Made by a program: the position numbers and the translations under genes. Positions 7,327 to 16,494 of a stretch of 64,000 nucleotides of DNA are shown here, one piece after another (the stretch's first letter is position 1; each line of letters starts with the position of its first letter). The stretch spans positions 186,001-250,000 of the forward strand of contig CAJYAD010000001.1 in NCBI GenBank assembly GCA_913064775.1, written 5' to 3'. Source of the DNA: an uncultured Albidovulum sp. (GTDB lineage: Bacteria > Pseudomonadota > Alphaproteobacteria > Rhodobacterales > Rhodobacteraceae). The notes below the pieces were generated by a model. The model saw only the letters and a list, made by a program, of their open reading frames with translations. It was not told the DNA's origin and did no database searches.

Positions 7327-9711
7327 CTAGCTCTCGTCGTCGGCGTCGTCGGCGTCCTCGGCGTCTTCGGGGGCCTCGGCGGCGGGCGTGTCCGACAGCA
7401 CCGGCAGTTCGAACCAGAACAGCGATCCCTTTTGCGCGCGCGGGGCGTAGTTCACCGAGCCGTCGTGCAGGCGCATCAGGAAGGCGGCCACCGCCAGCCC
7501 CAGACCCGCGCCTTCGGCGGCGCGGCTGGGGCTGGAATCGGCCTGGGTGAAACGATCCCAGATCTTCTTGCGGTTCTCTTCGGGCACGCCCGCGCCCTCG
7601 TCCTCGACCGTGACCATGCCCAGAAGCCCGTCCGTGGTGCGGCGGACGCCAAGGCGCACCTCGCCGCCCTCGGGCGAGAACTTGACCGCGTTCGACAGCA
7701 GGTTCTCCAGCACCAGTTCCAGCCGTTCCTTATCGCCCGACACAAGGACGTTTTCACAATCCTCGGCCACCACGATCCGCACGCCCGAGCGCGCCTCCAG
7801 CTCTTGCCGGTAGGCGGCAGAGGCCGCGACCAGATCCACCAGATCCAGCGGAGTGCGGGCGACCGAGTGGATGTTGCCCTCGAATTCCATCATTTCGGTC
7901 ATGTTGACGATCAGCCGCCGCAGACGTTCGCTGTTGGTCGCGGCGATGCCGATGAACCGTTCGCATTTCTCGGGGTCGTTGCGGATCGTGTCATTGCCCA
8001 GAAGCTTCAGGATCCCGTGGATCGAGGTCAGCGGCGTGCGCAATTCATGGCTGACGGTGGCCAGGAATTCCGATTTCGCCTGCTCCAGCTTCTGGCGCTC
8101 GGAAATGTCGCGCAGGATGCCGATGAAATGCAGGTTGCCGTCGATCTCGGTCTCGGTGACGGTCAGTTCCAGCGGAAAGCGGCTGCCGTCGCTGCGCCGG
8201 CCGATTTCCTCGCGGCCCGCCCATTCGATCTTGCGCTCGCCGCTTTCGACATAGCGGCTTAGGTATTTGTCGTGCGACCGCGCCTGGCGCAGCGGCATCA
8301 GCATGCTGATATTCTCGCCCAGGACCTGCGCGCGGTCATAGCCGAACATACGCTCGCAGGCGGGGTTGAAGTTGAGGATCGTGCCGGTGCTGTCGATCGT
8401 GACGATGCCTTCGCCAATGCTGTCGAGGATCAGGTTCAGGCGCGTCTCGGCCTGGACGCGGTGGTCGAAGAGCTTCTGAAACGCCCGCGCCAGGCGACCC
8501 AGTTCGTGGGGCCAATCTTGCGGCAGGCGCAGCTCGGAACGGCCCGTCGTCGCATCGTCGATCGCGCGTCCCAGCACGCGCAGCGGGCGCATGGCCATGC
8601 CGATCAGGATCACGGTAGCGATCAGCGCGAACGCCATGACCAGACCGGCCGCGACCCAGCCTTCCCAGGTCGGGTTGCCGAGCGCGCTCAACAGGTCTGG
8701 CAGGGATTCGACATAGGCCACTCGAAGCAATTGCCCGGGCTGGTCCGGCGACAATTCCACCGTGGTGTAATAGCCGATCGCATCCGAGAAGGTCAGGGTC
8801 CCGCTTGTCGCCTTGGTGTTCTGGATGTTTCTGACCAGCGCCGAGGGCGCATGGGTGTAGTCGCCGCTGAACTGGAAATCCGTGGTGTCGTTGCGACCGT
8901 CGACCGTCAGGTAATCGCCCTGATCATTGGTCACCACTGCCCGCGCCGTTTGCGGCAGCTTGTCGAAGACATGGGTCAGAAGGTCACTGTAGTCGAAGTT
9001 CAGAACGACGAAGGCCACCGGCTGTTGCGCCGGGTTCAGCAGCGGGTACATGACTCGCTGGGTGAACACCACGGGGTAGGAGATCTTGCCGAATTCGCGG
9101 TTGAAGTCGATCCGCGAGAACAGGGCAGGCGGGCGAACTACGCCCGCCCGGGTGCTTGCCTTCCAATCGTGTCGCGCGACAGTCTTGAAATAGCTCTCGT
9201 TGGATTTGTCCTGCAGCCCGGCCTCTGGCACGGACGAGACCGACCCATCGGGCAGCTTGTCGATGCGCAGAATCTCTTGTCCGCTGCGGATCGAGATGAC
9301 CCGCGCCTGGACATACTCGTGATTCGTTTCAAGAAGCGTCTCGAACAGCGCGGTGGCCGCCTGCTTCGCCAACGCCGGATTGGCGACGGGTGGCACAGCC
9401 CCGTCGGTGGGGGCGGTGTCGGCGGCCGGCCCATTGCCGATCGCCAAAGGGAGTTTCTTCTGGATTGGTCGCAGACCTACGATCATCCGCACACTGGCGG
9501 TATTGCCCATCAGGGCGGCGTCGCGCGCGAACTGTTTGAACTGCAACTCATACTGCCGGGCTAGCCAGATGGATTGAGTCTGCACCGTCGCCCTGGCGCC
9601 GGCCTGCGCGATTTCGCGTGCCTGCAGGTGGAACAGCACGGCGATGATACCCGCCGCCACGATCGCGACGGCGCCGGTGACAGCTGGGATGGAGACACGA
9701 AGTGAAAACAA
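7327..9711 (-). CDS. Membrane sensor histidine kinase with periplasmic cache-like domain, HAMP and PAS
   Basis: Inner-membrane kinase of about 794 residues. A first membrane segment lies at residues 8-28, a large periplasmic region of double-cache type to about 355, a second membrane segment at about 358-382, then a HAMP-like linker, a PAS domain (about 433-550), the dimerisation box FLATVSHELRTPL with His555, the N box LENLLSNAVKFSP, and the glycine boxes VEDEGAGVPEE and GAGLGLAV. No receiver domain is fused and no response regulator lies nearby, so its partner is elsewhere. The last 20 residues are a strongly acidic Glu/Asp/Ala tail encoded by GTCGGC-like repeats. The start appears to be TTG with a weak ribosome site. 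It lies 229 bases downstream of the NrtA-like binding protein on the same strand. Confidence 0.85.
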   Translation of the reverse strand: MFSLRVSIPAVTGAVAIVAAGIIAVLFHLQAREIAQAGARATVQTQSIWLARQYELQFKQFARDAALMGNTASVRMIVGLRPIQKKLPLAIGNGPAADTAPTDGAVPPVANPALAKQAATALFETLLETNHEYVQARVISIRSGQEILRIDKLPDGSVSSVPEAGLQDKSNESYFKTVARHDWKASTRAGVVRPPALFSRIDFNREFGKISYPVVFTQRVMYPLLNPAQQPVAFVVLNFDYSDLLTHVFDKLPQTARAVVTNDQGDYLTVDGRNDTTDFQFSGDYTHAPSALVRNIQNTKATSGTLTFSDAIGYYTTVELSPDQPGQLLRVAYVESLPDLLSALGNPTWEGWVAAGLVMAFALIATVILIGMAMRPLRVLGRAIDDATTGRSELRLPQDWPHELGRLARAFQKLFDHRVQAETRLNLILDSIGEGIVTIDSTGTILNFNPACERMFGYDRAQVLGENISMLMPLRQARSHDKYLSRYVESGERKIEWAGREEIGRRSDGSRFPLELTVTETEIDGNLHFIGILRDISERQKLEQAKSEFLATVSHELRTPLTSIHGILKLLGNDTIRNDPEKCERFIGIAATNSERLRRLIVNMTEMMEFEGNIHSVARTPLDLVDLVAASAAYRQELEARSGVRIVVAEDCENVLVSGDKERLELVLENLLSNAVKFSPEGGEVRLGVRRTTDGLLGMVTVEDEGAGVPEENRKKIWDRFTQADSSPSRAAEGAGLGLAVAAFLMRLHDGSVNYAPRAQKGSLFWFELPVLSDTPAAEAPEDAEDADDADDES

Positions 9712-9940
9712 GTCTGGTGCTCGTTGGTTTCTCGTTGCGATCGGCCAAGGCTTTCCGTCGCGGCAGCGGGCCTTTTGCCTGTCCTATCGTCTATACGGCG
9801 GTTCTTCCATACCCCGGTCATCGATGTCGACACCGGATCGCAAAGCCCTGACCGCCGGGATGCCGCTTCGCGCGGCGGGCGTCCTGGCGGTATCTTGGCC
9901 GATTGAACGATCGGCTATGGGGTAAATACGCGAAAGGGCC

Positions 9941-11350
9941 TTAGTTCTGAAGCTTGATCCTGTCGGACGCGGTTTCCCTTCCCTTCAGGCCGATTTCGAA
10001 CTGATCGAGATAGGCATTGGGCTGGCGCGCGTCGAAGATCTTGCCGTCGATCGCGGCGGCGTCGGGTTGGTGGCGATTGCTGCCGTCCTGCCAGTCGAAA
10101 TCGCTGGATTTCGCCCGGCCCGCGGCGACCAACTGGTGCGCCGCTTGCAGATAAAGCGCCGGGCGGAACACCGCGCGGGCGGTTTCATCATACCAAGCGT
10201 CGTGCTTGTAGGTCGCGATCTGGCCCCAGCGGCGCATCTGGGTCAGGTACCAGGTCGCTTCGGAATAGAAGGGGATGCCAGCGCTGCCGCGAAAGAAGCG
10301 CGACGGCTCTTTCAGCAGCCGCTCGGTGTCCCCCGAGCCGCGCGAATGCCCCGACAGCGACAGCGCGATGACCGAGGCGCTGATGCCCACATATTCCGGC
10401 GCCGCCAGCATCCGCGCCGCGACCTCGCGGTTCTCGCCGTTGTTTGCATCCAGCCAGATCGAGGCGCGGATCAGCGCCCGCACCAGTGCGAGGGTGGTGT
10501 TGGGGTTTCGCGTGGCAAAGGCCTGGCTGATCACGAAGGCTTTCTCGGCCCCGCCGGGACGGATCGCCGAAGAACTGATCACCGGCACCCCTTGGTCCAG
10601 CACCGCCGCGCTCTGGTTCCAGGGCTCGCCCGCGGCAAAGCCCTGGATCGTGCCGGCTTCCAGTGTCGCCGTCATCCGGGCGGCGGGAACCGGCCAGATG
10701 TCGATCTGCGCCCCGGCGGTCCCGGCCTTGTCGCTGGCCGTGTAATAGCCCGGCCTAATCCCGCCCGCCGCCAGCCAGTAGCGCAGCTGGTAATTGTGCG
10801 ATGAAAGCTCTGACACCACAGCGAAGCCCAGACGCGGGGCCGGTCGGGCGACGTTGTGGTTCGTGCCAGACAACACGTCGGCCCGAATCGGCAGACTGAC
10901 CTGACCATCCGGATCGGTCGCAAGGGCGGGGCGGATCTGCTTCCAGATCTCGCGCGACAGCGTCACCGCATTGCCGTTCGTGCCCAAGATCAGCGGCACG
11001 ATCAGGTCAGCCCGCGCGCCATAGCCGATGCGCGTCGCCAGCGGCAGGCCCACCGGTGCCTGAGATCCGTCCAGCGCCCCCGACAGAAGCCGGGCCTCGA
11101 GCACGCCGATATCGGATTGCGGCTCTAGCGTGACATCAAGACCCTCGGCTGCGAAATATCCCAGCTCCTTGGCCACGATGATCGGCGCGGCATCGGTCTG
11201 CTTCAGATAGCCGAGCGTCAGATGTGGGGTCTCTATCGGCCCGGTGCCGGCGCCGGAGAAAGGGCGTGTCAGTCCGACAAGCGCCAACGCCGCGCCTGCA
11301 AGCAGGCCGCCCAGTAGGAACGTTCGTTTCGTCAAGCGCAACCTGTGCAC
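9941..11350 (-). CDS. NrtA/CmpA-like solute-binding protein with N-terminal Tat-like anchor
   Basis: A 469-residue protein of the nitrate/bicarbonate/sulfonate binding family, about the length of NrtA and CmpA. The N-terminus LTKRTFLLGG followed by a hydrophobic stretch resembles a Tat signal or signal anchor with a Lys-Arg pair. The family start LTLGYLKQTDAAPIIVAKELGYFAAEGLDV and the GAARADL-like ligand region with LGTNGNAVTLS are visible. It starts at GTG (11350) with GGAGGG seven bases upstream. No ABC permease or ATPase gene accompanies it; instead a histidine kinase follows. A receptor role feeding the kinase is therefore an inference. The ligand could be nitrate, bicarbonate or another small anion and cannot be assigned. 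Confidence 0.8.
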   Translation of the reverse strand: MHRLRLTKRTFLLGGLLAGAALALVGLTRPFSGAGTGPIETPHLTLGYLKQTDAAPIIVAKELGYFAAEGLDVTLEPQSDIGVLEARLLSGALDGSQAPVGLPLATRIGYGARADLIVPLILGTNGNAVTLSREIWKQIRPALATDPDGQVSLPIRADVLSGTNHNVARPAPRLGFAVVSELSSHNYQLRYWLAAGGIRPGYYTASDKAGTAGAQIDIWPVPAARMTATLEAGTIQGFAAGEPWNQSAAVLDQGVPVISSSAIRPGGAEKAFVISQAFATRNPNTTLALVRALIRASIWLDANNGENREVAARMLAAPEYVGISASVIALSLSGHSRGSGDTERLLKEPSRFFRGSAGIPFYSEATWYLTQMRRWGQIATYKHDAWYDETARAVFRPALYLQAAHQLVAAGRAKSSDFDWQDGSNRHQPDAAAIDGKIFDARQPNAYLDQFEIGLKGRETASDRIKLQN

Positions 11351-11654
11351 GTTTCACCCTCCGCCCACCACCTCTAGACGAATATCACGCGGCCGTTATA
11401 TCGTGTATCGCGGCTTCGTGAATGGCCGGAATCGCCGCAGGTGTAATTCGTTGAATATGTGCGATTTTTGCACCATTTCGGGTGTCGACCGGCGCCGTGG
11501 CACTGCTTTTCGCGCGCGTGAACAGACCTGTCGCCCAACGTGGTAAATAGACATATTATAGCCTCAATCGCGACGTCATGCGGCCTCAGCTTTCCCCGAG
11601 AATTAACCATTAACGTGCGGTCATTCCGGCCGCGGAACTCGGGCAGGGGGCGCC
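11351..11654. promoter_or_regulatory. Divergent intergenic region between NrtA-like gene and cache sensor
   Basis: About 300 bases, clearly more AT-rich than the surrounding genes, between two divergent starts. It contains a short dyad GTGC-N7-GCAC near 11460-11474 and AATTAACCATTAACG near 11602-11616, which is AT-rich and about 40 bases before the sensor start. It probably holds both promoters. No RNA gene or coding sequence was recognised. Confidence 0.5.
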
Positions 11655-12848
11655 ATGCGACTGTCAAACAAGGCGGCAATCTGGATCGCGGCGTTTTCTG
11701 TTCTGTTCGTCGTGGTGGGGCTTTATGCGGTGCGTTCGTACCGCGACGCCTTCGAGGCGAGCGTTCAGGCCAACAGCGTCGAACGCAGCGGCGAGGCGCT
11801 GAAACTGATCATCAACCGCTCGCTCAACCGCGAATGGGACAGTCTTGACGCGCTGGCGAGTTCCGCCGACGTGAACAACCCGATCCGTCTGCAGCGCATG
11901 GCCGACACCATGCCGCGTGCCAGCCGCCGTCTGTCCTGGGCCGGGTTCATCTCGACCGGCGGGATCGTCGAGGCCGGCACCGGCGGCGCCGAGGTCGGCT
12001 GGAACGTCTCGAAGGCGCGCTGGTTTCGCAGTGCGCTGCGCGGGCCGACGCTCAGCGACCCGTTCCAGGCCAAGTCGGGCTCGGGGCTGGCCAGTTTCAT
12101 CAACCTCGCCTATCCGGTGCGCCGCGATGGCGGTCAGGTGGCGGGGGTGCTGGTCTACCGCCTCAGCATGAGCTGGCTCGAAAGCTTCGTGACCGATTCC
12201 GCCAAGGCGCTGGGCATGGATGCCTTCGTCGTCGACAGCGCCGGCAACATGCTGGTGTCGGCGCATACGGTGTCGGGGGCGCCGCCCTCGGCGGCCTCGC
12301 TGCATGCCGCGCGGCTGAGCATGCTGCGCGGGCTGTTGCCGGTCGAGACCCGCGAGGCGGGCTATGTCAGCGCCTCGATCCCGCGCCTCCTGGGCAACTC
12401 GCTGCGCAGCAACGACTGGACGCTGATCGTGCGGATGCCGAACCGGCTGCATGTGGCGGTGGGCGGAGAGACCTGGCAGCGTGCCGAGACCGCGCTGATC
12501 GCGATCGCGATGATGGTGGGGCTGTGCCTGATCGCGGCGATGCGGATGTTCCTGCGCCCGATCGAGATTCAGTCGCAGGCCCTCATCGATCTGACCGAGG
12601 GCAAGTTCACCTACCCGCCGGAATTCCACAGCTCGCGCGAGGCGCGTGATCTGGGGGCGTCTCTGGCCTTTCTGCAGACCCAGTTCGAGGATCTGCGCGC
12701 CAAGGTGAACGCCGGTGTCGATGGTCGAGGCGGCGCTGGTGGCGCTGGTGGCACCGGCAAAGGCACATCCCCGGATGCGTCCGGCAAAAGCGGCCGTGTG
12801 GCCCGGCTGCACCCGGTGCGCGGCAATCCCTACCGCAAGGCCAGCTGA
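11655..12848 (+). CDS. Stand-alone membrane cache-domain sensor without output domain
   Basis: A 397-residue inner-membrane protein. It has an N-terminal membrane segment at residues 8-27, a periplasmic region to about 270 with cache-like elements (SWAGFISTGGIVEAGTGG, a KARWFRSAL helix, LASFINLAYPVRRDGGQVAGVLVYRLSMSWL), a second membrane segment at about 277-298, and a short HAMP-like piece ending near 350. The last 50 residues are Gly/Ser/Lys-rich and look disordered. There is no kinase, GGDEF, EAL or methyl-accepting domain, so it would need a partner protein. AGGGGG precedes the ATG. It is convergent with bgsA and divergent from the NrtA-like gene, so a role in sensing for one of these systems is plausible but unproven. 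Confidence 0.75.
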   Translation: MRLSNKAAIWIAAFSVLFVVVGLYAVRSYRDAFEASVQANSVERSGEALKLIINRSLNREWDSLDALASSADVNNPIRLQRMADTMPRASRRLSWAGFISTGGIVEAGTGGAEVGWNVSKARWFRSALRGPTLSDPFQAKSGSGLASFINLAYPVRRDGGQVAGVLVYRLSMSWLESFVTDSAKALGMDAFVVDSAGNMLVSAHTVSGAPPSAASLHAARLSMLRGLLPVETREAGYVSASIPRLLGNSLRSNDWTLIVRMPNRLHVAVGGETWQRAETALIAIAMMVGLCLIAAMRMFLRPIEIQSQALIDLTEGKFTYPPEFHSSREARDLGASLAFLQTQFEDLRAKVNAGVDGRGGAGGAGGTGKGTSPDASGKSGRVARLHPVRGNPYRKAS

Positions 12849-13069
12849 CCTGTTCGCGCGTGTTTCGGACGGCAGGGCGCGGCTTTCGCGGCCCGCCTGT
12901 GCCATTCCTGCCTGCGCCACGCCTGCTTTGCCGGACAGAGCGCGCAAGCCCTAGGCGCGGCGCAAACTTTGTCCCGGCCCCGCGCCGCAGGGCGTCCCGG
13001 GCGGGAACCGGGCCTTGCCAGACACTCCACGCAAAGCACAAGCCCGCCCATGGCGGCGCCCGCCGCAGG

Positions 13070-15046
13070 TCACTTCGGCCTCAGGCCGAGTCGCCTGATG
13101 ATGTCTTGCGCCAGCGCCGCGCCGCGCACCTGAGAGATGCCGGGAACGCCACGGCGCGCATAGAAGCGCCGGGCGAGGCGGGCGCGCTGTTCGGCGTCCG
13201 GCTGCAGGGCAAGCACGACCCCGTCCTCGGTTTCGCGCTCGGCGCTGCAGGGCACGTCGCCCACCTCTGGCAGGCGCAGCACGCCTTGCGCCCCGGCGGG
13301 ATAGGCAAAGCCGCGGATCCGGGCGCGCTCGGTCGTCAGGTTCACGATCCAGACGCGGTGGACCTGACGGCCCAGTTGCACGATCACCCGTTCCGGGGCG
13401 TCGCCGACATGCATCTCGCGGCGCGGCAACTCGATGCAGGTGAAGATCATGACTGCCAGCACCACCAGATTGTAGAACGACCAGAACAGGATCACGATCT
13501 TGCCGTCGCCGGCATCGGCGAAGGCGAAGCGGTCGGACAGGATGCCGATCAGCAGCCCGCCAAGCGTCAGCGCGAAGAGTACGAGGAAGGGCCACATCAG
13601 CCCCCATTGCACGACCACCTCATCGCGCGCGCCACCCTTTGCGGTGACCTTGAAGCTTTGCGGTTTGCCGCTTAGCAGCCCGGTGAAGGCGCCGCGCACG
13701 ATCGGGATCGCCCCCACCAATTGCTGAACGTCGTTCAGGATCGGCGCCAGCATGTTGCCGAACAGCAGATAAAACGTCATCAGCGTCCAGACATAGTAGC
13801 AGCCGAAGTAATCGATCGCCTCGCTCAGCGGCGCGTTCAGCACGGTGACATTGCCGAACCAGTAGAGCATCGGAAAGATCAGCGCGGCCAGCCGGAACAG
13901 GAAGGTCGTGGTCCAGTAGAACGAAGAATCGAGGATGCTCCAGCGCCCCATCAGGCCCAGCTTCGCGCGCCCGAAGGGGCCGAAGCGGCTGCGCGCGATC
14001 TCCAGCGTGCCCATGCCCCAGCGGCCGCGCTGGGTGATGTATTCCTTCAGCCCCTCGGGGGCGAGGCCCTCGGTCAGCGCTTCGTTCAGATAGATGGTTC
14101 TCCAGTCGCGGCCGCGCAGCACCTGGGTCAGCAGGAAGTCTTCGGTCACGCTGATCGTCGGGAAGCCGCCGATCTCTTGCAGCGCCTGCCAGCGGATCAT
14201 CGACGACGTGCCGCAGCAGATCGCGATGCCCCAAGCGTCGCGCGCCGGCTGGACATGGTCGAAGAAGAAGCGCTGCTCATCCGGGAAAGAGCGGGTGAGC
14301 CCCAGGTTGTGCTGGATCGGATCGGCGTTGAAGAAATGCTGGGGGGTCTGCACCAAGCCGACCCGGTGGTCGTGAAACAGCGCCAGCGTGCGTGAGATAA
14401 AGCCGTGGTGGGGCACGAAATCGGCATCCAGAACGGCGATGAAATCGGGGGGCGTACGGTCGGCGGCCAGAACCCCGAGCGCGTTGTTCAGGTTGCCGGC
14501 CTTGGCGCCCTTGTTGCCCTCGCGCCGCAGGTAGCGCACGGAATTGGCGGCGCAATAGTCGCGCAGCCAGTCGCGGCGGCCGTCGTCCAGCACCAGGATC
14601 TGCTTGTTGCTGTGGCTCAGGCCACGGGCGCCGGAGATGGTGCGTTCAAGCACCTCGAGATCCTCGTTATAGGTGGCGATCAGGATCGCGACCCGGGGCT
14701 CTGGGTCGGGCTGCCACCAGCCCAGATGCGCCTTGGCTTCGGCCTTTCGGTCGCGGGTCCGGGTCAGGATCAGCGAGGCGCTGAGCGCGCCGATCATGGT
14801 CAGCGCCTCGATTATGAAGAACGACAGGCTGGCGACGTAGTCCAGCGTCAGCCCCGGCGGCGCAAGGGTGGCTGTCCCCCGCCACCACAGATAGCGCAGC
14901 GCAAAGACCGCGACGCCAAGGTACAAAAGGGCGCGATGGCTTGTCCGTTCGCGCGAGATGAAAAGCGGCAGCACTAGCGACAGGCCCAGGATTGCCAGCA
15001 CATGCATGAAGGCGGATTGGACGGGGTCGAGGTAAAGCATTGGCAT
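13070..15046 (-). CDS. bgsA: Processive GT2 beta-glucan synthase (BgsA/curdlan synthase-like)
   Basis: A 658-residue inner-membrane family-2 glycosyltransferase that polymerises and exports a linear beta-glucan from UDP-glucose. It has membrane helices at the N-terminus, then a cytosolic GT2 domain with VAILIATYNED, VLDDGRRDW, AVLDADFVP (DxD), VTEDFLL (TED) and QRGRW at 339-343, and further helices. After the last membrane segment comes a cytosolic C-terminal domain of about 110 residues rather than a standard PilZ domain. In Sinorhizobium meliloti, BgsA makes a mixed-linkage (1-3)(1-4) beta-glucan and its C-terminal region binds cyclic-di-GMP. Curdlan synthase CrdS is the main alternative. 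The pairing with a HlyD-like gene only 6 bases upstream favours BgsA. Confidence 0.78.
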   Translation of the reverse strand: MPMLYLDPVQSAFMHVLAILGLSLVLPLFISRERTSHRALLYLGVAVFALRYLWWRGTATLAPPGLTLDYVASLSFFIIEALTMIGALSASLILTRTRDRKAEAKAHLGWWQPDPEPRVAILIATYNEDLEVLERTISGARGLSHSNKQILVLDDGRRDWLRDYCAANSVRYLRREGNKGAKAGNLNNALGVLAADRTPPDFIAVLDADFVPHHGFISRTLALFHDHRVGLVQTPQHFFNADPIQHNLGLTRSFPDEQRFFFDHVQPARDAWGIAICCGTSSMIRWQALQEIGGFPTISVTEDFLLTQVLRGRDWRTIYLNEALTEGLAPEGLKEYITQRGRWGMGTLEIARSRFGPFGRAKLGLMGRWSILDSSFYWTTTFLFRLAALIFPMLYWFGNVTVLNAPLSEAIDYFGCYYVWTLMTFYLLFGNMLAPILNDVQQLVGAIPIVRGAFTGLLSGKPQSFKVTAKGGARDEVVVQWGLMWPFLVLFALTLGGLLIGILSDRFAFADAGDGKIVILFWSFYNLVVLAVMIFTCIELPRREMHVGDAPERVIVQLGRQVHRVWIVNLTTERARIRGFAYPAGAQGVLRLPEVGDVPCSAERETEDGVVLALQPDAEQRARLARRFYARRGVPGISQVRGAALAQDIIRRLGLRPK

Positions 15047-15052
15047 GGCGGC

Positions 15053-16222
15053 TTAGAAGAAGCTGCGCAGGAAATCGAGCGGCGAGGTCTGGAAGAACAC
15101 GCGCCCCGTACGGCCGATCGCGCATTGCAGATTCGGGTCCGCCGCCAGCCCCGGCACCGCGATGGCCACGTCGAAGCGCTGCAGGTGGCGGCGGCTGGGG
15201 GCGACGGCCAGACCCTCATAGACGGTGGCCGCGCCAGAGCCGGCAAGGCGCAGGACATAGCCTTCGAACAACCGGTTCTCGCCCAGCGCGCGGAAGGTGA
15301 CCTTCTGACCCCGGTGCAGTCGCTGATAGGTGATCTCGGGCACCGATGCGGTGACAAGCACCCGGTCGCAATCCGCGACCCGCGCGACCGGATCACCGCG
15401 GTTCACATAGCCGCCGCCATGGGCCAGCTCCTGCCAGTAGATGCCGTCGACATGGGCCAGGATATCGCGGGTGCCGTCGATCTGCGCATCGCCCTTTCCC
15501 TGCTTGAGCCGCGCGGCAACCACCGCGACGCGCTGCTTTTGCGCGATCTCGCGTGCCTTGAGGTCGGCGAGGTTCTGGTCCAGCAGCAGCGTCTGCTGTT
15601 CGGAATAGGGCGCGTCGTTGTAGCCGTCGCCCAGATAGGTGCCCTTTTGGGCGGCGGCCAGCGCCTCTTCCAGCACCGCCACGCGTTCCTGCGCGCGGTT
15701 CAGGGCCAGACGGCCGGCGGTGGTGCCATCGCTCGCCGCGCCGTTCTCGCCGCTGCCCGAAGACGCCGCGCCAGGGTCCGTGACGGCCTTGGACGCGGCG
15801 GGGCCTTGCAGCGCCAGCCGCTCGCGCGCGAATTTCAGCTCCAGCGTCAGGGTCTGGATGCGGCCGGCCTGAAAGGCCGTGGTGCGCTGCTGCAACCGGT
15901 CGCGAAAGCTGCGCAGACCGGTGGCCTCGGCCTGCATGCGGGCCAGCGCGGCCTGCTCCAGGCCCAGCTCCATCTGCAGATCGGCCAGCCGGGTGTGATC
16001 GACACTTTCGTCCGAGACCGTGGCCAGCACGTCGTTCGCGACCACGCTGCTGCCGATCTGGCGCTCGGGCACCGACAGCGTGCCGCCGATCGGCGCCCGG
16101 GCCAGCGTGACGGGGGCATTGATCGTGGCATCGGCGCTGGCGCCGGTCAGCTGTTCACCGACGATGACCCAGATCGCGACAAGCAGAACCACAATTCCGA
16201 CGGCGGCCTTGAAGTAACGCAT
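15053..16222 (-). CDS. bgsB: HlyD-like membrane fusion protein of the beta-glucan operon (BgsB-like)
   Basis: A 389-residue inner-membrane protein with one N-terminal membrane segment (residues 4-22), a lipoyl/barrel-sandwich start INAPVTLARAPIGGTLSVPERQIGSSV, two long alpha-helical hairpin arms between about 60 and 240 rich in Gln, Ala, Glu and Arg, and a return to the barrel near GGYVNRGDPVARVADC. This is the membrane-fusion-protein fold that helps carry product through the periplasm. GGAAGAG precedes the ATG. Its stop lies 6 bases before the bgsA start, so the two are translated from one message in the order bgsB-bgsA, as in the S. meliloti locus. Confidence 0.72.
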   Translation of the reverse strand: MRYFKAAVGIVVLLVAIWVIVGEQLTGASADATINAPVTLARAPIGGTLSVPERQIGSSVVANDVLATVSDESVDHTRLADLQMELGLEQAALARMQAEATGLRSFRDRLQQRTTAFQAGRIQTLTLELKFARERLALQGPAASKAVTDPGAASSGSGENGAASDGTTAGRLALNRAQERVAVLEEALAAAQKGTYLGDGYNDAPYSEQQTLLLDQNLADLKAREIAQKQRVAVVAARLKQGKGDAQIDGTRDILAHVDGIYWQELAHGGGYVNRGDPVARVADCDRVLVTASVPEITYQRLHRGQKVTFRALGENRLFEGYVLRLAGSGAATVYEGLAVAPSRRHLQRFDVAIAVPGLAADPNLQCAIGRTGRVFFQTSPLDFLRSFF

Positions 16223-16494
16223 ACTCTTCCTTTTTTTCGGCTGGTTAGACTGATCCGGGCGCGGTTGATCGAAAGGTATCCCAAGACGCCCGGCCGCGCC
16301 ACCGGTATGGGCGCCTGCGCCGTCGCCCCGCCTTGCGACCCGCGCATATCACGCGCGCCGCCGCCGGGACCGGGCGCTTTGCACTGGTCGCCGGTGGTGC
16401 TTGCCCTATTGTCTTGCGGGCGGAAGGGACGGGTTGAACAAGACCTCGCCGCCTTCCACACGGGCAGCATCACGGGCAGCAGCGGAGGCCGCGC

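Noticed and set aside
9941-11350. Nitrate or bicarbonate ABC transporter locus
   Set aside because: Only the binding-protein homologue is present; no permease or ATPase gene is near, so a transporter cannot be claimed.
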